Positions 56,729-64,000 of a stretch of 64,000 nucleotides of DNA are shown piece after piece. The stretch is from positions 806,001 through 870,000 of the forward strand of contig NZ_JBHTIH010000002.1 in the NCBI RefSeq assembly GCF_042677045.1. Direction: 5' to 3'. The notes beneath the pieces were generated by a model that saw only the letters and a program-made list of their open reading frames with translations, was not told the DNA's origin and made no database searches. The DNA comes from Lysobacter_K koreensis. GTDB lineage: Bacteria > Pseudomonadota > Gammaproteobacteria > Xanthomonadales > Xanthomonadaceae. Both the position numbers and the translations under genes were made by a program. The stretch's first letter is position 1; the number at the start of each line of letters is the position of its first letter.

Positions 56729-58354
56729 ATGCCCGCGATCAGCTCCCAACTCGATCCCCGCTCCCAGGACTTCCTGGACAACGTGGCCTACCACCGCGCG
56801 CTGGTCGACGAACTCGACGCACGGCTGGCACGTGCCGCCGATGGCGGTGGCGAGAAGGCCCGTACCAAGCACACCGAGCGCGGCAAGCTGCTCGCGCGCG
56901 ACCGAATCACCGCCCTGCTCGACCCCGGTTCGCCGTTCCTCGAGATCGCACCGCTCGCCGCCGAAGGCATGTACGACGACGCCGCGCCGGCGGCCGGCAT
57001 CGTCTGCGGCATCGGCCGGGTGCTCGGTCAGGAAGTGGTCGTGGTCGCCAACGACGCCACGGTCAAGGGCGGCACCTATTTCCCGATGACGGTGAAGAAG
57101 CACCTGCGTGCGCAGGAGATCGCGCGCGAGAACCACCTGCCCTGCGTCTACCTGGTCGATTCCGGCGGCGCGTTCCTGCCGCTGCAGGACGAGGTGTTCC
57201 CCGACCGCGAACACTTCGGCCGGATCTTCTACAACCAGGCGCGGCTGAGCGCGGAGAACATCCCGCAGATCGCCGTGGTGATGGGCAGCTGCACCGCCGG
57301 TGGCGCCTACGTGCCGGCGATGTGCGACGAGTCGATCATCGTCAAGGAACAGGGCACGATCTTCCTCGGCGGCCCCCCCCTGGTGAAGGCCGCGACCGGC
57401 GAGGTGGTCGATGCCGAGTCGCTGGGCGGCGCCGACGTCCACACCAGCATTTCCGGCGTCGCCGACCATTTCGCGCAGGACGACCGCCACGCGCTGCAGA
57501 TCGCACGCGAGATCGTCGGCCACCTCAACCGCCGCAAGGTGCTGCCGGTCGCGCTGCAGCCGGCGCACGAGCCGCTGTACGCCGCCGAGGAGCTCTACGG
57601 CATCGTGCCCAAGGACACCCGCCGCCCGTTCGACATCCGCGAGGTGATCGCCCGCATCGTCGATGGCAGCGAGTTGCACGAGTTCAAGGCGCGCTACGCC
57701 AAGACCCTGATCACCGGCTTCGCCCATGTGCACGGCTACCCGGTCGGGATCGTCGCCAACAACGGCATCCTGTTCGCCGAGAGCGCGCTCAAGGGCGCGC
57801 ACTTCATCGAGCTGTGCAACCAGCGCGGCATCCCCTTGGTGTTCCTGCAGAACATCACCGGCTTCATGGTCGGCAAGAAATACGAGAACGCCGGCATCGC
57901 CAAGGACGGCGCGAAGATGGTCACCGCGGTGGCGTGCTCGCACGTGCCCAAGTTCACCGTGGTGATCGGTGGCAGCTTCGGCGCCGGCAACTACGCGATG
58001 TGCGGCCGCGCGTATGGCGGGCGCTTCCTGTGGATGTGGCCGAACGCGCGCATCTCCGTGATGGGCGGCGAGCAGGCCGCGAGCGTGCTGGCCACGGTCA
58101 AGCGCGATGGCATCGAGGCCGCGGGCAAGGCCTGGACCGCGGACGAGGAAGACGCGTTCAAGGCCCCGATCCGCGACCAGTACGAATCGCAGGGCAACCC
58201 GTACTACGCGACCGCGCGCCTGTGGGACGACGGCATCATCGACCCGGCCGACACCCGGCGCGTGCTCGGACTGGCGCTCGCGGCGAGCATGAACGCGCCG
58301 ATCGAGAGCGCGCCAGGGGATGCCGGAACGCGCTTCGGGGTGTTCCGGATGTAA
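56729..58354 (+). CDS. liuB: 3-Methylcrotonyl-CoA carboxylase, beta (carboxyltransferase) subunit
   Basis: A 541-residue carboxyltransferase with the family elements TERGKLLARDRITALLDPGS, VVANDATVKGGTYFPMTVKK, CVYLVDSGGAFLPLQDEVFP, MGSCTAGGAYVPAM and GGSFGAGNYAMCGRAYGGRF. The length and the NITGFMVGKKYENAGI segment fit 3-methylcrotonyl-CoA carboxylase rather than propionyl-CoA carboxylase. It joins the biotin-carboxylase subunit begun at 63101, though other genes intervene. ATG 56729 is the first clear start. Confidence 0.92.
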   Translation: MPAISSQLDPRSQDFLDNVAYHRALVDELDARLARAADGGGEKARTKHTERGKLLARDRITALLDPGSPFLEIAPLAAEGMYDDAAPAAGIVCGIGRVLGQEVVVVANDATVKGGTYFPMTVKKHLRAQEIARENHLPCVYLVDSGGAFLPLQDEVFPDREHFGRIFYNQARLSAENIPQIAVVMGSCTAGGAYVPAMCDESIIVKEQGTIFLGGPPLVKAATGEVVDAESLGGADVHTSISGVADHFAQDDRHALQIAREIVGHLNRRKVLPVALQPAHEPLYAAEELYGIVPKDTRRPFDIREVIARIVDGSELHEFKARYAKTLITGFAHVHGYPVGIVANNGILFAESALKGAHFIELCNQRGIPLVFLQNITGFMVGKKYENAGIAKDGAKMVTAVACSHVPKFTVVIGGSFGAGNYAMCGRAYGGRFLWMWPNARISVMGGEQAASVLATVKRDGIEAAGKAWTADEEDAFKAPIRDQYESQGNPYYATARLWDDGIIDPADTRRVLGLALAASMNAPIESAPGDAGTRFGVFRM

Positions 58355-58488
58355 GCGCTGGTGTGACCGTTTTCACCGATGAACAGGCCTCAGCTGTCCG
58401 TTGGCTGAAGCCCCGACCCACGGACGTCAACGTAGCGTGAAGCGGTGCTAGCCTCGCCGTTCCCCCCGCTCCAAACAGAGACGCGCCC

Positions 58489-59016
58489 ATGGCCATCTGG
58501 AAAGAACAGTCACCCGCCAAGCCTTCCGCCGTACCCGCACCGGAACCCGCGCGTTTCGACGCGCCGTCGATCTCCGACATCCACCCCGCGGCGGCTTCGA
58601 TCTCGTCCGCACCCGCACCGACGCCGGCGCGCAGCAGCGAGCGCGAAGTCAAGGAATCGCTGATCGCCTCCGACATCACCATCGAAGGCAAGATCGAAGG
58701 CGCCGGCCACGTGCGCATCGCCGGCCGCTTCAAGGGCGACGTCAACGTGCAGGGCAACCTCACCATCGAGACCGGCGCCAAGCTCACCGGCGGCGTGCGC
58801 GCCAACAAGGTGATCATCGCCGGCGAACTGGAAGGCAACATCGAGGCCGCGCAGCGCGTGGAACTGGTCGAGTCCGGCGTGCTGATCGGCGACGTCAAGG
58901 CCGGCACCATGACCGCCGCCGTCGGTTCGCGCATGCGCGGGCAGATGGACTTCGGCTGGGAAGACAAGGCTGCCAAGATTTCCGGCGTCAAGACGGAGAC
59001 CGGCGCCGAGTCATGA
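58489..59016 (+). CDS. Bactofilin
   Basis: A 175-residue protein with the DUF583 polymer-forming core: ITIEGKIEGAGHVRIAGRFK, GNLTIETGAKLTGGVRANKV, IIAGELEGNIEAAQRVELVE and GVLIGDVKAGTM. The Pro/Ala-rich N-terminal tail is usual for bactofilins. These form filaments involved in cell shape, stalk or pole organisation. It overlaps the next zinc-ribbon gene by four bases, so the two are coupled. Confidence 0.92.
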   Translation: MAIWKEQSPAKPSAVPAPEPARFDAPSISDIHPAAASISSAPAPTPARSSEREVKESLIASDITIEGKIEGAGHVRIAGRFKGDVNVQGNLTIETGAKLTGGVRANKVIIAGELEGNIEAAQRVELVESGVLIGDVKAGTMTAAVGSRMRGQMDFGWEDKAAKISGVKTETGAES

Positions 59017-59366
59017 GCGCCGTGCGTCAAGGCACGGCCGGGGCGACGCGCAACTGCCCGCATTGCAAGGCGACGATCCTCGACAGTGCGAGCGTCTGCC
59101 CGGCATGCCGCGGGCATTTGCGCTTCGACTCCGCGCCGCAGAACGCGCTGGAAACGCCGTTGCGCGTCGAAGGCACGATCCGCCAGCCCGCCACCGGCGG
59201 GGCCGCGGAGTATTCCGTGGTCCTGTCGATCCGCAACGAGCGCGGCGAGGAAGTCACGCGCCAGGTGGTCGGCGTGGGCGCGCTGAAGCCGGACGAGACG
59301 CGAACGTTCACCCTGGCGGTGGAGATGTTCGCCGCGCCCGGCGGCAAGGGACGCAGCGCTCGCTGA
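59013..59366 (+). CDS. Zinc-ribbon protein coupled to bactofilin
   Basis: A 117-residue protein. A four-Cys zinc ribbon (NCPHCKATI...VCPACRGHL) is followed by a beta-rich domain (AAEYSVVLSIRNERGEEVTR, LKPDETRTFTLAVEMF). ATG 59013 overlaps the bactofilin stop (ATGA). No family name is certain. The coupling suggests a function with bactofilin. Confidence 0.75.
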   Translation: MSAVRQGTAGATRNCPHCKATILDSASVCPACRGHLRFDSAPQNALETPLRVEGTIRQPATGGAAEYSVVLSIRNERGEEVTRQVVGVGALKPDETRTFTLAVEMFAAPGGKGRSAR

Positions 59367-59376
59367 CGCGGATTCT

Positions 59377-59631
59377 TCAGTGGCCCGACCGTGTCGGGCC
59401 GCAGCCGTTGCAACCGCTGCCGCATGCACCATCGCCATCCAATGCCGGCGGTGCGATCCAGAGGCCGACACTGCGCAGCCACGACGGCCGACCGTCGCGC
59501 ACCATCGGCACCGCACACGCGATGCGCAACCGGCGTACCGGCCCGGGAAACTGCCGCCGCGCGACATAGCCGGCGCTGAGCACCACCGCCAGCGCGATCA
59601 CCGCGTATTGCACCAGCAGCCCGGCGTCCAT
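59377..59631 (-). CDS. Small membrane protein behind feoB, DUF6587-like
   Basis: An 84-residue protein: a membrane helix (LLVQYAVIALAVVLSAGYVA), a basic segment, and a C-terminal CGSGCNGCG motif that could bind a metal or iron-sulphur cluster. ATG 59631 is two bases after the feoB stop. Position and Cys motif suggest an accessory role in ferrous iron uptake, in the manner of FeoC-like proteins, but it is not a homologue of FeoC. Confidence 0.8.
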   Translation of the reverse strand: MDAGLLVQYAVIALAVVLSAGYVARRQFPGPVRRLRIACAVPMVRDGRPSWLRSVGLWIAPPALDGDGACGSGCNGCGPTRSGH

Positions 59632-59633
59632 GC

Positions 59634-61502
59634 TCAGCCCGCCCCCAGGGCCACCGCGACCTGGTAGGTCAGCAGCGATGCCAGGTACGCCAGCGCGAAC
59701 AGGTAGCCGGTGGCGATGCCGACCTGCCGCCACGAGTTGGTCTCGCGCTTGATCGTGGCCAGCGTCGACAGGCACTGCGGCGCGTAGATGAACCACACCA
59801 GCAGCGACAGCGCGGTGGCCAGTGACCAGGTGCTGCTGATAATCGGCGTCAGCGCCTGCGCCGCGGCCGTGTCGTCGGCCGCCGACAGCGCGTACACCGT
59901 CGCCAGCGACGACACCGCGACCTCGCGCGCCGCCATGCCCGGGATCAGCGCGATGCAGATCTGCCAGTTGAAGCCCAGCGGCGCGAACACCGCGGTCATC
60001 GCGTGGCCGATGCGGCCGGCAAAGCTGTAGTCGATGGCCGGGCCGATGGCGCCAGTCGGCGCGCCCGGGAACGAGAGCAGGAACCACAGCAGGATCGTCA
60101 GCGCCAGGATGATGCCGCCGACCCGGCGCAGGAAGATCCACGCGCGTTCCCACAGGCCGATCAGCAGGTCGCGCGGGTGTGGGATGCGGTACGAGGGCAA
60201 CTCCAGCATCAGCGCGTGTTCGCCCTGGTCGCGGCGCCACTTCTTCATCACCCAGGACACCGCCAGCGCGCTGAGGATGCCGGCCGCGTACAACGCGAAC
60301 AGCACCAGCCCCTGCAGGTTGAGGATGCCCGCGACCTGCCGCTGCGGGATCAGCGCGCCGATCAGCAGCGCGTAAACCGGCAGCCGCGCCGAGCAGGTCA
60401 TCAGCGGCGCGACCATGATCGTGGCGAGGCGGTCGCGCGGGTCCTGGATCGAGCGCGTCGCCATGATCCCGGGGATCGCGCAGGCGAAGCTCGACAGCAG
60501 CGGAATGAACGAGCGACCGGACAGCCCGGCCTTCGACATCATCCGGTCGAGCAGGAACGCCGCGCGCGGCAGGTAGCCCGACTCCTCGAGCGCAAGGATG
60601 AAGGCGAACAGGATCAGGATCTGCGGCAGGAACACGATTACCCCGCCGAGGCCGGCAATGATGCCGTCGACCAGCAGACTGTTGAGCGGGCCGGGCGGCA
60701 ACGCGCCGCCGACCCAGCCGCCGAGCGCGCCGGTGCCCGCCTCGATCAGGTCCATCAGTGGCGTCGCCCAGGCGTACACGGCCTGGAAGATCAGGAACAT
60801 CACCACAGCCAGCGACAGCAGGCCGAGCACCGGATGCAGCAGCCAGCGGTCGAGTGCGTCGTCGACCTCGGCGGTGCGGCGCGGCATCGCCACGGCCAGC
60901 GCCAGCAGGCGGCGGGTCTCGGCGTGCAGGTCGGCCGGGGGCCGCGCGTGGTCCGGCAGTTGCGCGTGCGGTTCGTGCAGCGCAGCCGTCATCGTGTCGA
61001 GCTTGGCCACCAGCTCGCGCGCGCCATGGCGCTGCACGGCGACGGTCGCCACCACCGGCACGCCAAGCTCGCGTTCGAGCACGGCCAGGTCGACCTCGAT
61101 GCCCCGGCGCCGGGCCGCGTCCATCATGTTGACCGCGAGCACCATGGGCTTGCCCAGTTCGCGCACTTCCAGCGCGAAGCGCAGGTGCAGGCGCAGGTTG
61201 GTCGCGTCGACCACGCACACGATCACATCCGGGGCCGGCTCGCCGGGATAGAAGCCGCGGCACAGGTCGCGGGTGACCGCTTCGTCGAGACTGGCGGCGT
61301 GCAGGCTGTACGCACCGGGCAGGTCGAGCACCGCGTAGTGCTTGCCCGACGGCGCGTGGAAGCGGCCTTCCTTGCGCTCGACGGTGACGCCGGCGTAGTT
61401 GGCGACTTTCTGGCGGCTGCCGGTGAGCAGGTTGAACAGCGCGGTCTTGCCGCAGTTCGGGTTGCCGACCAAGGCCAGGCGGATCGCGGCGGCGGCGCTC
61501 AT
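59634..61502 (-). CDS. feoB: Ferrous iron transporter FeoB
   Basis: A 622-residue protein. The N-terminal GTPase has P-loop LALVGNPNCGKTALFN, YAGVTVERKEGRF (switch) and VLAVNMMDAARRRGI. About eight membrane helices follow, with the FeoB-type cores FILALEESGYLPRAAFLLDR and IPGIMATRSIQDPRDR in the two Gate regions. The chain is shorter than E. coli FeoB. ATG 61502 overlaps the feoA stop (ATGA). It moves Fe(II) across the inner membrane. Confidence 0.94.
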   Translation of the reverse strand: MSAAAAIRLALVGNPNCGKTALFNLLTGSRQKVANYAGVTVERKEGRFHAPSGKHYAVLDLPGAYSLHAASLDEAVTRDLCRGFYPGEPAPDVIVCVVDATNLRLHLRFALEVRELGKPMVLAVNMMDAARRRGIEVDLAVLERELGVPVVATVAVQRHGARELVAKLDTMTAALHEPHAQLPDHARPPADLHAETRRLLALAVAMPRRTAEVDDALDRWLLHPVLGLLSLAVVMFLIFQAVYAWATPLMDLIEAGTGALGGWVGGALPPGPLNSLLVDGIIAGLGGVIVFLPQILILFAFILALEESGYLPRAAFLLDRMMSKAGLSGRSFIPLLSSFACAIPGIMATRSIQDPRDRLATIMVAPLMTCSARLPVYALLIGALIPQRQVAGILNLQGLVLFALYAAGILSALAVSWVMKKWRRDQGEHALMLELPSYRIPHPRDLLIGLWERAWIFLRRVGGIILALTILLWFLLSFPGAPTGAIGPAIDYSFAGRIGHAMTAVFAPLGFNWQICIALIPGMAAREVAVSSLATVYALSAADDTAAAQALTPIISSTWSLATALSLLVWFIYAPQCLSTLATIKRETNSWRQVGIATGYLFALAYLASLLTYQVAVALGAG

Positions 61503-61783
61503 GCGCTCGCTCCGGCCGGGTCTGCTGCCGCGAGGCTGGCGTCGGCGAAGTCCAGCGACACGCGCACCCGCGCGGCCTCGCTGCGGCGCAGCGCGAACCG
61601 GGTGAAGCCGATCTGCACCAGCAGTGGCTCGGCCGACACCGGCCCAGCGGCCACCACCTCGACGCGCTCGCCACCGACGAAGCCCAGTTCGCGCAGGCGC
61701 CGGGCGATCGCGTCGTTGGGGGCGTGGTCGTCGACCGACTCGACGGTGGCAGCGGTGCGGCGCGGCAGTTCGGACAGCTTCAA
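61499..61783 (-). CDS. feoA: Ferrous iron transport protein FeoA
   Basis: A 94-residue SH3-like protein: KLSELPRRTAATVESVDD, ARRLRELGFVGGERVEVVAA and FTRFALRRSEAARVRV. TTG 61783 with AAGGTGAG a few bases upstream gives the standard FeoA start; the longer frame to 61825 would run through the Fur site. It supports FeoB. A Fur-box-like site at 61825-61843 lies just upstream, indicating iron repression. Confidence 0.9.
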   Translation of the reverse strand: MKLSELPRRTAATVESVDDHAPNDAIARRLRELGFVGGERVEVVAAGPVSAEPLLVQIGFTRFALRRSEAARVRVSLDFADASLAAADPAGASA

Positions 61784-61824
61784 GGACTCACCTTGGGCCG
61801 TCTGGCATGCGCTGGCGGCCCCCA

Positions 61825-61843
61825 AATGGGAATTGTTCTCATT
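61825..61843 (-). promoter_or_regulatory. Fur box upstream of feoAB
   Basis: Read leftwards AATGAGAACAATTCCCATT, which matches the 19-bp Fur consensus AATGAGAATCATTCTCATT at 16 of 19 positions. It is 41 nt upstream of the feoA start and suggests repression by Fe-Fur. Confidence 0.75.
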
Positions 61844-61917
61844 CTAGCATCGCCCACGCAGTGGAGGGTCCGGAGCCACCGGCTATCATCGCCAGTCCAA
61901 TCGCACCCCGGCGCCCG

Positions 61918-62700
61918 ATGACCAACCCGCTGCTGAGCTTGCGCGAGGGCCCCGTCGCCCGCCTGCGCCTGAACCGTCCCGTCCTGCACAACGCCTTCGA
62001 CGCGATGCTGATCGCCGCGCTGACCGGCGCGCTGGAAGCGGTGGCGCACGAGGACGAAGTTCGCGTGGTCGTGCTCGAGGGCGAAGGCGCGTCGTTCTCC
62101 GCCGGCGCCGACCTGCACTGGATGCGGGGCATGGCCGCGGCGAGCGAAGCGGTCAACCGCGACGATGCGCTCGCCCTCGCCCGCCTGATGCGCACGCTCG
62201 ACGAGCTGCCAAAACCGACCATCGCCCGCGTGCACGGCGCCGCGTTCGGCGGGGGCGTCGGCCTGGTCGCCTGCTGCGATATCGCGATCGGCACCCCCGA
62301 TGCCAAGTTCGGCCTGACCGAGAGCAAGCTCGGGCTGCTGCCGGCGGTGATCTCGCCGTACGTGATCGAGGCGATCGGCGCGCGCCAGGCGCGACGCTGG
62401 TTCGCCACGGCCGAGATCTTCGATGCCGTCGAGGCCTGCCGGATCGGCCTGCTGCATCACGTCGTCCACGCGACCGCGCTCGACACCGCCGTGCAGCGTC
62501 AGATCGACCTGCTGCTCAAGGCCGGCCCGCACGCCGCGTCGCAGGCCAAGGCCCTCGTGCGCCGCGTCGCCGCGCAGCGCGACCGCGACGTGCTGGATGC
62601 CGACAACGCCGCGCTGATCGCACAGTTGCGGGTGTCCGCGGAAGGCCAGGAGGGCCTGTCGGCGTTCCTGGACAAGCGCAAGCCCGGCTGGACCCACTGA
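61918..62700 (+). CDS. liuC: Enoyl-CoA hydratase, probable methylglutaconyl-CoA hydratase
   Basis: A 260-residue crotonase-fold protein. The oxyanion strands are GEGASFSAGADLHWM and VHGAAFGGGVGLVACCDIAI, and the acid/base position is in LTESKLGLLPAVISPYVI. It fits 3-methylglutaconyl-CoA hydratase of the leucine pathway from its neighbours (VOC and the biotin-carboxylase subunit). It is divergent from feoAB. ATG 61918 is the usual start. Confidence 0.88.
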   Translation: MTNPLLSLREGPVARLRLNRPVLHNAFDAMLIAALTGALEAVAHEDEVRVVVLEGEGASFSAGADLHWMRGMAAASEAVNRDDALALARLMRTLDELPKPTIARVHGAAFGGGVGLVACCDIAIGTPDAKFGLTESKLGLLPAVISPYVIEAIGARQARRWFATAEIFDAVEACRIGLLHHVVHATALDTAVQRQIDLLLKAGPHAASQAKALVRRVAAQRDRDVLDADNAALIAQLRVSAEGQEGLSAFLDKRKPGWTH

Positions 62701-62710
62701 GGACATCACC

Positions 62711-63100
62711 GTGATCGACCACATCGGCATTCCAGTCAGCGACTACCCGCGCAGCAAGCAGTTCTACCAGCAGGTGCTGGCAACCCTGGGCGCCCAGCTC
62801 TTGATGGAACCCACCCCCGAACAGACCGTCGACGGACACTACGCCGCGGGCTTCGGCCGCGGCCACAAACCGACCTTCTGGATCGCCCCCGGGGATGTCG
62901 GCACCCACCTGCATGTCGCGTTCACCACCGACACCCGCGCCAGCGTCGATGCCTTTTACCAGGCTGCGCTGGCCGCCGGCGCGCGCGACAACGGCGCGCC
63001 GGGATTGCGTCCGCACTACCACCCGAACTACTACGGAGCCTTCGTGCTCGATCCTGACGGCCACAACATCGAAGCCGTCTGTCACCGGGAAGCCGACTAA
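62711..63100 (+). CDS. VOC family protein in the leucine-catabolism operon
   Basis: A 129-residue VOC protein: IDHIGIPVSDYPRSKQFYQQ, GHKPTFWIAPGDVGTHLHVA, ASVDAFYQAALAAGARDNG and GAFVLDPDGHNIEAVCHR, with His/Glu metal ligands. GTG 62711 has GAGGA about 6 nt upstream. It is 10 nt after liuC and directly abuts the next gene (TAAGTG). It resembles the VOC protein at 31.7 kb. The gene is in the operon, but its role in leucine breakdown is unknown. Confidence 0.85.
   Translation: MIDHIGIPVSDYPRSKQFYQQVLATLGAQLLMEPTPEQTVDGHYAAGFGRGHKPTFWIAPGDVGTHLHVAFTTDTRASVDAFYQAALAAGARDNGAPGLRPHYHPNYYGAFVLDPDGHNIEAVCHREAD

Positions 63101-64000
<900 letters not shown>

Overview
The window is a chromosomal segment of a GC-rich gammaproteobacterium, most likely Xanthomonadaceae/Lysobacteraceae (Lysobacter- or Luteimonas-like). 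The grounds are high G+C, several GTAG-type palindromic repeat families, TonB-dependent receptors, large PAS/GAF hybrid kinases, and a leucine/branched-chain catabolic set with a fused IcmF-type mutase. This placement is inference from gene content; no rRNA or tRNA gene was seen.

Layout. 0-9.9 kb: the end of a DUF1905 gene, a TonB receptor gene broken by one in-frame stop, a membrane-anchored LuxR-type regulator, a secreted protein, and small enzymes and transporters (VOC, DHFR-like, MATE, DUF3228, PPOX-like, serine hydrolase lipoprotein). 10-19.1 kb: signalling, with a GAF/PAS hybrid kinase and then a tight TonB receptor - YfiR - GGDEF/EAL operon that looks like an envelope-to-c-di-GMP relay. 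19.1-26.7 kb: an ABC-2 exporter pair, decayed second copies of the DUF3228 and PPOX genes on either side of a DUF72 gene, and a second PAS hybrid kinase. 26.8-31 kb: a PLP decarboxylase and small membrane and secreted proteins separated by 77-160 nt GTAGCCCGGG repeats. 31-38 kb: VOC, a methyltransferase, a doubled DUF1428 protein, a REP-associated tyrosine transposase (RAYT) with its palindromes, an L,D-transpeptidase, an Lpp-like lipoprotein, and a 21-nt tandem array.

38.2-42.2 kb is an accessory patch of visibly lower G+C. It holds a Cys-rich small protein, a DUF2188 protein, a membrane protein and a compact DinD-like / PRTase-CE-like / NADAR operon set directly behind icmF. That operon is the best candidate here for a poorly described conflict (defence) system.

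42.2-64 kb is mostly core metabolism: icmF (carrying three palindromic repeats inside its open frame), a 2OG-Fe(II) oxygenase, leucine dehydrogenase, isovaleryl-CoA dehydrogenase, a subtilisin autotransporter, acetyl-CoA acetyltransferase, two Ala-rich lipoproteins, the methylcrotonyl-CoA carboxylase beta subunit, bactofilin, a Fur-box-controlled feoAB set, methylglutaconyl-CoA hydratase and the start of the biotin-carboxylase subunit. Together the leucine dehydrogenase, liuA, liuB, liuC and liuD genes and the thiolase would take leucine towards acetyl-CoA and acetoacetate. IcmF would interconvert branched and linear acyl-CoAs. All positions and motifs were read by eye; no database search was run.
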